64,000 nucleotides of DNA from Selenomonadaceae bacterium (lineage in GTDB: Bacteria; Bacillota; Negativicutes; Selenomonadales; Selenomonadaceae), in contig JAQYBD010000012.1 in assembly GCA_029338835.1 (NCBI GenBank), positions 57,754 to 121,753 of the forward strand, in the 5' to 3' direction. The position numbers and the translations under genes are program-made. Positions 54,850 to 63,074 of the stretch are shown here, piece after piece (the first letter of the stretch is position 1; the number at the start of each line of letters is the position of its first letter). A model generated the notes under the pieces. The model saw only the letters and a list, made by a program, of their open reading frames with translations. It did no database searches and was not told where the DNA came from.

Positions 54850-56742
54850 ATGGAGGGACAGTATCCCGTTACTAAGAATCTCATGGTCATGGTTCTCAGT
54901 GATGTCAAGACGGATAAGGATGGAGCAGTCCGCATATCGAAATATCCGCAGATCAACCGCAGCGTGAAAACGACAAATGAATCAGCTGTGCGTCTGCTCT
55001 ATCAGGATCTGCAGGGACAGGGGCAAAAGCTGGATCGTGTCTATGCCTTTGCGACACAGGCGGTACAGGGATGTATCACGTATCGGCAGGAAAAGGATGG
55101 CAAAACAATATCGTTGCCTTATCATTACGAAGGGCAGGAAATCACGCATCTGGACTATACCAGGAAGTGCATGAGCGACATCCTCGGTGAGGACGAATGG
55201 CGCATCATCCTTGAGCCGCATCTCGGTAAAGATAATGTTTCCCTGGCCATGAATCGGACCTTATCCTACACGTTGCGGATTGCAGGTCAGATCCAGGACG
55301 ATATCGATCAGATGCGCAAGGAGAACCCTGACGTCAGGATTGTCCTGCATGCAGACTGCACGGGCGGCCCGCGCCATGCCATCATGATGCTCATCAACAT
55401 CATCCGCTTGCTGCAGTACAATGATGTCGAGATTGGTTCCCTGTTTTATTCCAACTGGATCAGCAGTGAGCGTGCCGGCAAGATTGAAAGAATCAATGAT
55501 GTATATAAATTCTATAACCTGATTGCCGGTGCAGAGGAATTTGTCAATTTCGGCAGTGTCAAGGACTTGCAGGGGTACTTCCAGCATCGGAACATCTCTG
55601 CTGAACTCGATGACTTGCTGCTGGCCATGGGAGAGTTCGCAGATGAGGTCAAGCTCTGCCGCCGCTGGCGCTTCGTCGCTGCCATCGATCATCTGAAACA
55701 GGCCATCGAGACCTTTGAAGAGAAATGGAAGCATGTGGAGCATCGGCTGGATACAGTCATTGAATCGAATGATGATATACGCCTCAATGACATGCTGATG
55801 TTCCAGCTGCTGCCGCAGATCCACAAGGACTACAGCGACCTCCTGCGAGAACATGGCCCGCTTTCCCTGATCAAATGGTGTCTCAACCAGGGGCTGCTGC
55901 AACAGGCCTTGACATTGTATACGGAAAGCATCCCGGATTTCCTGTTCGACCCCGATAATGGCTTCATCACGATGACAGAAGACGAAGAACGTCGGGCAGT
56001 CCTGGAGAAAGAATACAAAGAACACGGCAAAGAATATACCAAAGGATTCTATTTCCTGAATCGCTTCGGCTATGGTGAGGAAGCAGCCAAGAAAAAAAGC
56101 GAAAAGGCCGTTCAGTCTGCTTTGGAAAACCAGAAAAAATCACTGCGACCACTGTTCAGCAGTCTGGTGAAGGAACATGCGACTTTCGAGGAGGCAAAAG
56201 AGGCGTTTCATGAACTGGACAGCTCCTCGGATATTGTTCATATACAGAATATCGATGTACTGTCAGATGTATTCAGCTGGAGCTGCTCGCTGTGGGATGA
56301 TGCAGAGCGCATCAATGCACCTGGTCCATATCGTATCCTGCAGAATCTCATCCTTGATATGTACTGGAAAAATAAAGGTGCGATTCCCAAAAATCAGTGG
56401 CCTGACGTGGATGCATACAAAAAGAGGAAAGCTGTTATCGGTTTCTTGAAAGGGCAGATCCAGCCACAGGACATTGTCCGCTTGGCTGGCGGTATCGGTG
56501 AGCGAGGCTCGTTCAATGTGAAATGGAGACTGTTTGATCCTGGAGATTTCGTCCTCCATACAGATCCTGAGAAATTCAATCATATCATCGATGCCTATGC
56601 TGTCATCAAGAGCGAACGCAATCATGCAAACCATGCCAAAGAGCAGCAGGGCGTATTCGATACGGCAGAGAGCCTGATTGCTTATATGCAGGAGAATATC
56701 CAGGATATTGAGTCATTGTGCGCATTGCGAGGAGAAAAATAA
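54850..56742 (+). CDS. CARF-HEPN effector, TM1812/Csx1-Csm6-like (second copy)
   Basis: A 630-residue protein with the same plan as the product at 51625 but strongly diverged. The CARF motif is DCTGGPRHA at 169-177 and the HEPN motif RNHANH at 590-595. The linking segment GAEEFVNFGSVKDLQGYF matches GAAEFVKFGSVESLQDYF of the first copy, which proves common origin. It is expected to be a cyclic-oligoadenylate-activated RNase. ATG 54850 follows AAGGGGGTAGAAAAT. The next gene begins 1 base after its stop. Confidence 0.88.
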   Translation: MEGQYPVTKNLMVMVLSDVKTDKDGAVRISKYPQINRSVKTTNESAVRLLYQDLQGQGQKLDRVYAFATQAVQGCITYRQEKDGKTISLPYHYEGQEITHLDYTRKCMSDILGEDEWRIILEPHLGKDNVSLAMNRTLSYTLRIAGQIQDDIDQMRKENPDVRIVLHADCTGGPRHAIMMLINIIRLLQYNDVEIGSLFYSNWISSERAGKIERINDVYKFYNLIAGAEEFVNFGSVKDLQGYFQHRNISAELDDLLLAMGEFADEVKLCRRWRFVAAIDHLKQAIETFEEKWKHVEHRLDTVIESNDDIRLNDMLMFQLLPQIHKDYSDLLREHGPLSLIKWCLNQGLLQQALTLYTESIPDFLFDPDNGFITMTEDEERRAVLEKEYKEHGKEYTKGFYFLNRFGYGEEAAKKKSEKAVQSALENQKKSLRPLFSSLVKEHATFEEAKEAFHELDSSSDIVHIQNIDVLSDVFSWSCSLWDDAERINAPGPYRILQNLILDMYWKNKGAIPKNQWPDVDAYKKRKAVIGFLKGQIQPQDIVRLAGGIGERGSFNVKWRLFDPGDFVLHTDPEKFNHIIDAYAVIKSERNHANHAKEQQGVFDTAESLIAYMQENIQDIESLCALRGEK

Positions 56743-56743
56743 T

Positions 56744-58954
56744 ATGATTACGATTGCATTAGATGAGAATGGCGATTTCGAAGGCCTGAATCGCGAGAGC
56801 GATGAGGCAACCTTCTTGGCAGGATTGCTCTATGATGACAATGGCGATGAGATGGATACCGAGAATGAGCGGGAGCGGATCATTGCTTATTATCAGCATG
56901 TCTGCGCAAAGGCGGGCGGTCATTTCCCAGAATCCCTCCATATCAGCCATGCGGGGAATAACGGTGGTTATGTTGCCAAAACCAAGGAAGAAGTGGGCGC
57001 ATCGTTAGGAGAATTCCTGCGCAATGGCACGTATCAGAAGAAAGCCCTCACGCGGTTCCCGCGCCGCGGCAAATACATGCTTTTCATGCAGATCAAGAGC
57101 AATCAGGGCAAACGCACCTTGCAGGGGAAAGATCTCTGCAAGCTCGTCAAAGACGATTTTGCCAGCAATCTCTATATGCATATGGCAGAAGATGTGGTTT
57201 CCCGCTTGATTTTCCATAATCCGCATCGTCCTGCTATCCAGAAGGTCCATTTTGATTTGCCGACACGCATGGTAGTTCTCGACAATGATATGCATGACAA
57301 AATCGAGGAGTACTATCAGCTAGGGTATAAGGACTATAAGTTCGATGACGAAGAGCCGCGCGACAGCAGCAAGAAAAAATATCTGCAGATTGCCAACGAC
57401 AATAACTACCGCGCCGCAATCAGCCGTGAGATCATCGCAGAGGGACGGACCGATATCGAAGTAGATCGCATGGGCGTCAATTCCATCTACTACGGGCCGG
57501 CCAACGACAAGAAAACCAAACGCATGGCATTCCTCTATATGGCAGATTCTATCTGTTCGCTGCTCAATTGGCATCGGACTGGCAACAGCCCGGTGGACTG
57601 GCTCAATTGTTTCGCAGAGCAGGCACATGACCTGAATGGTTCCTCGCAGAATCTCTTCTTTGCCTATGACGATGTGGATGTCCTCTTTGATCAGGCCTGG
57701 CGCGCCTATGAGCATGGGGATTACTTCACAGCCTTGCAGTTATCATTTAAAGTGAAGGAGTCCAAGAGTAAATTCGCAGCGTTCTATCAGAAGCATTGGT
57801 TCCCGCTGCTCGAGAATGCTCTCTGCCGTCATGCGGAAAAAGATGCTCTGGTATCGTCCCTTACACGCTTCCAGCAGTATTCTTACAGTGAGAACCTCCA
57901 GCAGGACTGCCTTGCCTATATCTTCGAGAAGCTGCGTGACACGGTGGAGACCAGGCTGGCAGAAGGTCAGCTGGACAAGGCTGCGGCCTTTGAGTTCTAC
58001 GATGCTGGTTTCTCGGCCTGCAATCATATGGGGCACAGCGAGATTGCGGGGGAGTGCTTTGAGAAGTGCAAAGAACTGGCCGCGGCTGTCGATATCGAGA
58101 TGTATCTGCGCACCCTCAATAAATACGCAGTCTGGCGCAATGATGTGCTGGATTTTGAGGCGGCGAAGGAAGTCGCCGAGATTGTCGTCATCTATGCCGA
58201 TGAACTCCGCCAGATGCGTGGCAGGCTGTTCGGCAATGAAGCCGCCGGCTTCGTGGCATATGGCCGCGCACTGAGCCAATGCGGTCAGGCATATGCTTTC
58301 CTGAAAGATACGCAGGCAGAAGAATCTTTCATAGAAGCATTGGGACATTTCGATAAGTCATCCGCAGATTACTTCATCACGCTGTCCTATCTGCTCCATT
58401 ATTATATCGATCAGGGAGATAAAGAAAAATACGATAAATATGCCGCCATTTACTTCGGGGACGAGAAGGACGCGCCGAAGCAGTTCGACTTCCTGATGAG
58501 AATGGGGCAGGGCGATAAGCCGCGCTTCACGTTGAAATTTGCGTTTTTCGTATTCCTCAAGGGACTCTGCAAATTGCATCGTGATAGAATCAAGGGCAGC
58601 CTGCGGACAGATCTGCTCGATATCGAGAAGACGTTCCGGCGTTATCATGCGGAAGAGCAGATCAATGGGCATCCGTGGGAAATCATCTATAAGTATCTTG
58701 CCATCCTAGCCCAGCAGCAGGGGAAGGAAGATATCGCTAAAGCGTACATGGAAAAATCGGCGGCCATCATCGAAGATGGCGGTCCAATCATCGCTGCTAT
58801 TGTTGCAAATGGAAAACGGGAGTTCGCGCAGCTTATTGGTGATAAGGAAGCATCTTCTCAGGCAGAGCGTGAGCTGGTGAAGGACTTCTGCAAGCCTGGC
58901 AGTGAGTTCAGCGACGAAGAGATCGTGAGACGACTCTGCTATATGTACGATTGA
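56744..58954 (+). CDS. Probable DUF3800 (RNase H-like) nuclease domain fused to helical repeats
   Basis: A 736-residue protein. The first 285 residues look like DUF3800: a first strand ITIALDENGDFEG (Asp7, Glu8, Asp11) in place of the family's DESGDF, then FLAGLLYDD, and near 265-275 LYMADSICSLL in place of QLADLIA, with Asp268 as a possible metal ligand. DUF3800 proteins are predicted RNase H-fold nucleases. Residues 290-736 are TPR-like helices. ATG 56744 directly follows the stop of the second CARF-HEPN gene and has GAGGAG within it, so the two are coupled. Catalysis is inferred from motif pattern only; without searching I cannot exclude a different RNase H-like family. Confidence 0.65.
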   Translation: MITIALDENGDFEGLNRESDEATFLAGLLYDDNGDEMDTENERERIIAYYQHVCAKAGGHFPESLHISHAGNNGGYVAKTKEEVGASLGEFLRNGTYQKKALTRFPRRGKYMLFMQIKSNQGKRTLQGKDLCKLVKDDFASNLYMHMAEDVVSRLIFHNPHRPAIQKVHFDLPTRMVVLDNDMHDKIEEYYQLGYKDYKFDDEEPRDSSKKKYLQIANDNNYRAAISREIIAEGRTDIEVDRMGVNSIYYGPANDKKTKRMAFLYMADSICSLLNWHRTGNSPVDWLNCFAEQAHDLNGSSQNLFFAYDDVDVLFDQAWRAYEHGDYFTALQLSFKVKESKSKFAAFYQKHWFPLLENALCRHAEKDALVSSLTRFQQYSYSENLQQDCLAYIFEKLRDTVETRLAEGQLDKAAAFEFYDAGFSACNHMGHSEIAGECFEKCKELAAAVDIEMYLRTLNKYAVWRNDVLDFEAAKEVAEIVVIYADELRQMRGRLFGNEAAGFVAYGRALSQCGQAYAFLKDTQAEESFIEALGHFDKSSADYFITLSYLLHYYIDQGDKEKYDKYAAIYFGDEKDAPKQFDFLMRMGQGDKPRFTLKFAFFVFLKGLCKLHRDRIKGSLRTDLLDIEKTFRRYHAEEQINGHPWEIIYKYLAILAQQQGKEDIAKAYMEKSAAIIEDGGPIIAAIVANGKREFAQLIGDKEASSQAERELVKDFCKPGSEFSDEEIVRRLCYMYD

Positions 58955-58974
58955 CAATCGGATACGTGATGATT

Positions 58975-59004
58975 AGCAAGCCAATGACGCTTGCTGATCT
59001 TTTT
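58975..59004 (+). terminator. Terminator after the four-gene operon
   Basis: AGCAAGC (58975-58981) and GCTTGCT (58989-58995) with a 7-base loop, then GATCTTTTT. Confidence 0.65.
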
Positions 59005-59012
59005 GCATAAAT

Positions 59013-59041
59013 TTGACAAAATATTCATAGGATGGTATAAT
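59013..59041 (+). promoter_or_regulatory. CRISPR leader promoter
   Basis: TTGACA (59013-59018) and TATAAT (59036-59041), 17 bp apart, transcribe toward the array 220 bp downstream. It is an ordinary consensus promoter without the 22-bp gap, so pre-crRNA is probably made constitutively. Confidence 0.75.
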
Positions 59042-59260
59042 GCAAAAAGTAGAAAACCTGTTTGAGGATCAAAAAGGCCGGAGGTTTTCCGCTTCTTGAC
59101 CGAACACCGTCATCCCTTGCATGACAAGGATTTTGTAGTCTTGATTTGCTTAAAAGGCGAACAGAACGCATGACGATATCGGCCGAAAAACCGGAAATCC
59201 GCAGAGGTTTTCCCATTTACTTATCTGGGGCCAGTAACCCCAAGGGCTCAGGGGCACAGT
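59042..59260 (+). other. CRISPR leader
   Basis: About 220 non-coding bases between the promoter and the first repeat. GAAAACCT (59052-59059) and AGGTTTTC (59082-59089) form a hairpin, and a second GAGGTTTTCC copy occurs near 59201. No convincing gene is seen in it. Confidence 0.6.
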
Positions 59261-60045
59261 GTTGTAGCCCTCCTAATACCGTTATCGGTATTGAAACTCG
59301 AGGTTGCGGATGCGAGCCTCGACACCATCCGTATCGTTGTAGCCCTCCTAATACCGTTATCGGTATTGAAACCTGATCGAATAAACCTCGGCATTCGACG
59401 CATTAACGAGTTGTAGCCCTCCTAATACCGTTATCGGTATTGAAACGCCTCAGCAACAGTAACGATGCTCTGATTCTTACCAAGTTGTAGCCCTCCTAAT
59501 ACCGTTATCGGTATTGAAACTCTAAGTTCAACCATCAAGCGTCGACATACTCGACCTGTTGTAGCCCTCCTAATACCGTTATCGGTATTGAAACTCATAG
59601 CGACCGTTGTTGCGGCATCCCAGGGAAAGATCGTTGTAGCCCTCCTAATACCGTTATCGGTATTGAAACGTGTAGAATGCTTCCAATGCCTCAACGACTT
59701 GCTTAATTGTAGCCCTCCTAATACCGTTATCGGTATTGAAACCTGACCGTCGCTGTAGCCGGAATTACCGAATTCGCCATTGATTGTAGCCCTCCTAATA
59801 CCGTTATCGGTATTGAAACAGGGTCGTAGCTCCCTCCGGAAGGCGGCCGCCAACTACCTATTGTAGCCCTCCTAATACCGTTATCGGTATTGAAACTTTG
59901 AAGTCTGCGGGCGGCACTGGATGAGGTAACCACGGAGTTGTAGCCCTCCTAATACCGTTATCGGTATTGAAACTTTTCGAATTTGATGTCTTTCATGATA
60001 TAGCCCTCGTTGTAGCCCTCCTAATACCGTTATCGGTATTGAAAA
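59261..60045 (+). CRISPR. CRISPR array, 11 repeats and 10 spacers
   Basis: The 37-bp repeat begins GTTGTAGCCCTCCTAATACC and ends GTTATCGGTATTGAAAC. Repeats start at 59261, 59336, 59410, 59484, 59558, 59633, 59706, 59783, 59860, 59937 and 60009. Spacers are 35-40 bases. The inner palindrome AATACCG-TTAT-CGGTATT gives a crRNA hairpin and the 3' end ATTGAAAC is the 8-base tag usual for Cas6-processed type I/III crRNAs. Repeats 7-9 begin with A instead of G, and the last repeat ends in A instead of C, so the leader is on the left. The terminal spacer is the shortest. Confidence 0.97.
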
Positions 60046-60112
60046 GTGGTTTTAAGCGATTGCAATCCTTTTGATACCCTTCAGGTATGATTCCAAACAG
60101 ATGTTTATTTAC

Positions 60113-60161
60113 AACTTCACAGTTTTTTTGACACACGATAAAAATCCCCGCTTGCTATAAT
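60113..60161 (+). promoter_or_regulatory. Long-spacer promoter copy C (type III cas operon)
   Basis: TCACAGTTTTTTTGACA (60117-60133) is followed after 22 bp by TATAAT (60156-60161). The 23-bp stretch 60113-60135 is identical to 51420-51442, whereas the DNA on both sides is unrelated. The remaining leader to 60326 shows no gene I can support. Confidence 0.82.
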
Positions 60162-60326
60162 GAGAGCATCATGATGGATGCCGATAGCATCGGGGATTTT
60201 TTGTGCGATTCTTTTGTTTATTTTTTTCAATCGGGCAGGAGTTCGGTTAAAAGATGTTGAATTGTATATTAAATTCCGATTATACTATTCAGGAAAATGG
60301 GTATGTATTAGAAGTGAGATGATGTT

Positions 60327-60698
60327 ATGGATGCAGTTTTTATCAATCATACGAATCATTGTTCCGAATACTGGTCGGAGGAGGAACGGCACGCAGCAGC
60401 GGCATTGGGGCGGATTGTTGATATGGCTTTCCCGGACATTCCGCCTTCTGCGTCGGAAGCGGAGATTGAACAGCTGGCAGAGGCTATGGCGCAGCAGATT
60501 GCAGCGCAGGAGCCAGCTGCGGTACTCTGCCAGGGGGAATATACGTATACGTATGCCCTGGTGACGAAGCTGCTCGCGCGAGGGATATGCGTCATGGCAG
60601 CTTGCAGCGAACGCGTGGTTGAGGAACGCCGTGAGCCGGATGGTTCAACGCGCCGTATCTCGCAATTCCGGTTCACGCAGTTCCGCCGTTATGGTTGA
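60327..60698 (+). CDS. Small CRISPR-associated protein, Csx15/16/20-like (possible ring nuclease)
   Basis: A 123-residue single-domain protein beginning VFINHTNHCSEYWSEEE, then IVDMAFPDIPPSAS, an Ala-rich helix and AAVLCQGEYTYTYALVTKL followed by VMAACSERVVEER. The strand-helix order and the INHTNH...W opening resemble the small Rossmann-like Csx15/Csx16/Csx20 proteins found in type III loci, which have been proposed to break down cyclic oligoadenylates. That is a family-level guess. It is the first gene after the special promoter and precedes cas10 by 46 bases. The ribosome site is weak (GTGAG). Confidence 0.6.
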   Translation: MDAVFINHTNHCSEYWSEEERHAAAALGRIVDMAFPDIPPSASEAEIEQLAEAMAQQIAAQEPAAVLCQGEYTYTYALVTKLLARGICVMAACSERVVEERREPDGSTRRISQFRFTQFRRYG

Positions 60699-60744
60699 TA
60701 GTGGAAGCAAGGATTGCAGCAATGGGAAGGAAAGGAGCTTTTTC

Positions 60745-62373
60745 ATGGATTTTCGAGCCATACTCTTTGATACGCGATCAATCCAGAACTATATTTTCTC
60801 CGGCAATCGTCTTAAGACGAATATCGGAGCATCGTATCTGGTAGATCGCGTTTTTTCGGATGCCCTTTTGCCGGTGATTCGCGAAGCCCTGGGAGAAGGG
60901 GAACTCGATGATGTGACTTGGCGGACGGTGGAAGATCCGGATTGGAGCCAGATGGAGACGCGGGCTCGTGTCGGCTATATCGGCGGCGGCAATGCGCTGA
61001 TCCTCTTTCGCCCGGATGAGACGGAAGATACGCTGCGCGATATCGTTGCCCGCTTCACCAGGCATTTACTGGCAGCATATCCTGGCTTGCGGACGGGCGC
61101 AGCCATCGGGATACTTTCATTGGACGCTGCGGGCAGGATGACATCGCCACACGATTTGACGGCTCTGGTGCATCAGCTCAAGGATGAGCAGAACACGGTA
61201 TTCCCGCTCGTCAATGTGCCATATACGGGCTTGACGCTGAGCTGTGAAGTCAACGGTGAAGCGGCAATCTCTTATGACCGCGATGAGAAACGCTTCTTCT
61301 CGGCGGAGGTCGAGGCGAAGCTGCTGGCAGACCGTAAGTCGGACGGACATGAAGCACCTGCAGAGGCGGAACTCTGGCGCAAGCTCAAGAGCGTGCTGCC
61401 GACCGATAAGGCTGCATCGTTCTTGGATGGCTTTGCCTTCCCGATGGAGATTGGCGAACTTGGCCAGCGCGAGACGGAGGATTACATTGCGATTGTCCAC
61501 ATCGATGGCAACAACATGGGTCAAAAGTTTGCGGATTGTGACACCTTGACGAAGCGCAAGAATATGTCGCTGTCCATCCGTCAGGCGACGATTTCCGCCT
61601 TTACGGAGCTGCTCGAGAAAGTCGAGCAGGAATACGATACGTACGGCAGTTATCTGACGCTGCATATGAAAGACGGGAAGAGATTCCTGCCGGTGCGCCC
61701 GCTCGTACTCGGCGGCGATGATATGACCTTTGTCTGTGCGGCCAAGGTCGCGATTCCGTATGCGAAGTTCCTCATAGAGGCGCTGATGGAAAAACACATC
61801 CCAGGCTGCGATGGTATTGCCAGCTGCGCTGGCATCGCGATTCTGCCATCCTCGTATCCGTTCTTCCGCGGCTACGAGATGGCAGAGCAGCTCTGCGGTG
61901 CGGCGAAAGCGAGCATGCGCCCCCTCTACAATGAGACAAAGCAGGATTCGTGCTGGCTTGATTTTGCCTTGTTGCATGGCGAGCAGGCACCGACGCTCGA
62001 GCAGATCCGTGAGCAGGAATACCATGGCGCACTTGGCAATATGCATTTCGGCCCGTATCGCGTTGATGCACCGGCAGTGCAGGAAAAGAGTCTGGCGGCG
62101 CTTCTCCAGGGCGTTTCATCGCTGCGCCAGTCGATGCCGCGCAACAAGATCAAGGAACTGCGCCGCGTACTGGCAAGAGGCGCGCACGAGCAGCGGGAAT
62201 TCCTCGCACAGATTCACTATCTGCACCAGGCCGGTGAATCCATCCATCTGCCACAGGTCGAGGCGTGGGCTGCCTACGAGAATAATCTCTGGCGGAACGG
62301 TGCAACGCCTTACGTCGATGCCATTGAGCTTATCGATTATATCCCGTCAAGTGAGGAGGGAATGGAAGAATGA
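60745..62373 (+). CDS. cas10: Cas10 of a type III-D-like system, HD domain absent
   Basis: A 542-residue Cas10. The N-terminus FDTRSIQNYIFSGNRLKTNIGASYLV is the palm-1 opening of Cas10/Cmr2 proteins (given here as residues 8-33), with degenerate YIGGGNALILF at 78-88. The second palm has IDGNNMGQKF at 253-262 and the active GGDD at 323-326, and a helical C-terminal domain follows. So it should make cyclic oligoadenylates on target RNA binding. The N-terminal HD nuclease domain is missing and no zinc finger is visible; the protein is much shorter than the usual 750-900. ATG 60745 follows AAAGGAGCTTTTTC. Confidence 0.9.
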   Translation: MDFRAILFDTRSIQNYIFSGNRLKTNIGASYLVDRVFSDALLPVIREALGEGELDDVTWRTVEDPDWSQMETRARVGYIGGGNALILFRPDETEDTLRDIVARFTRHLLAAYPGLRTGAAIGILSLDAAGRMTSPHDLTALVHQLKDEQNTVFPLVNVPYTGLTLSCEVNGEAAISYDRDEKRFFSAEVEAKLLADRKSDGHEAPAEAELWRKLKSVLPTDKAASFLDGFAFPMEIGELGQRETEDYIAIVHIDGNNMGQKFADCDTLTKRKNMSLSIRQATISAFTELLEKVEQEYDTYGSYLTLHMKDGKRFLPVRPLVLGGDDMTFVCAAKVAIPYAKFLIEALMEKHIPGCDGIASCAGIAILPSSYPFFRGYEMAEQLCGAAKASMRPLYNETKQDSCWLDFALLHGEQAPTLEQIREQEYHGALGNMHFGPYRVDAPAVQEKSLAALLQGVSSLRQSMPRNKIKELRRVLARGAHEQREFLAQIHYLHQAGESIHLPQVEAWAAYENNLWRNGATPYVDAIELIDYIPSSEEGMEE

Positions 62374-63074
62374 AGGATCAACATGCAGCAAACGCAGCCA
62401 GGCAGGATGAGGCGGCGACGCTTTACATCAAGGCGCTCTCTCCTCTCCATCTCGGATCGGGACAGGCGGATGTCAACGTCGACGCAGAGGTCATCCATGA
62501 TGATGCAGGCCTGCCGTATTTTCCGGCTAAGCGCTTCAAGGGCCTTCTCTATGAGAGTGCACTCGAGGTGGCAGAGATGTCAGAGTTATCGGGGCTGAAT
62601 CTGCTCGCCAAGGAGGAGATTGATGCGCTTTTCCATCGTGGCTGCGCAGGCGAAGCGCAGCTCATCATCCCCAATCTCTATCTTGAAGATCAGGCGGCGA
62701 TGCATGAGAGCTGGGCTTATCTTGAAGAGGCATTCCCCGCGCTCTTCCAGCCATCGGACGTGCTTGAATCATACACGAGTCTGCGCTATCAGACAAAGAT
62801 CGACCGAGAGACGGGAACGGCTGCGGACACATCGCTTCACAATATGCGCGTTGTGGATGCGGGGCTCTGCTTCAAGGGTGAGATTGAAATCGTCGACGGC
62901 AACCGGCGTGCCTGGGAGATCCTTGTCCTCGCCTTGCGCAATCTGAGCGAAGCGGGACTCAAGCGCACGCGCGGTTTTGGCCATATTGCCTGCTCGCTGG
63001 AGAGGGATGGCAAAGATATCCTGTCTCCCATCCTGCAGGATGTACTGGCTCAGGCAGAAGGAGGCAGACAGTGA
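62370..63074 (+). CDS. RAMP-family Cas7-like protein of the type III complex
   Basis: A 234-residue RAMP protein. The first strand LSPLHLGSGQADVNVDAE with the following LPYFPAKRFKGLLYESALE and the glycine-rich loop GLKRTRGFGHIACSL (196-210) are typical of Csm3/Cmr4/Cas7 proteins that form the crRNA-binding backbone. An Asp-containing loop capable of target RNA cutting cannot be assigned with confidence. It overlaps cas10 by four bases (ATGA) and the next gene by one. Confidence 0.85.
   Translation: MKDQHAANAARQDEAATLYIKALSPLHLGSGQADVNVDAEVIHDDAGLPYFPAKRFKGLLYESALEVAEMSELSGLNLLAKEEIDALFHRGCAGEAQLIIPNLYLEDQAAMHESWAYLEEAFPALFQPSDVLESYTSLRYQTKIDRETGTAADTSLHNMRVVDAGLCFKGEIEIVDGNRRAWEILVLALRNLSEAGLKRTRGFGHIACSLERDGKDILSPILQDVLAQAEGGRQ

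Noticed and set aside
59431..59853. A 140-residue minus-strand frame across the CRISPR array
   Set aside because: It repeats the translated CRISPR repeat (SIPITVLGG-like) every 24-26 residues and has no ribosome site. It is an artefact of the array.
60178..60564. A 128-residue + strand frame at the start of the cas operon
   Set aside because: It mostly overlaps the well-formed 123-residue gene in another frame, and its product is Arg-rich as shadow frames here are.
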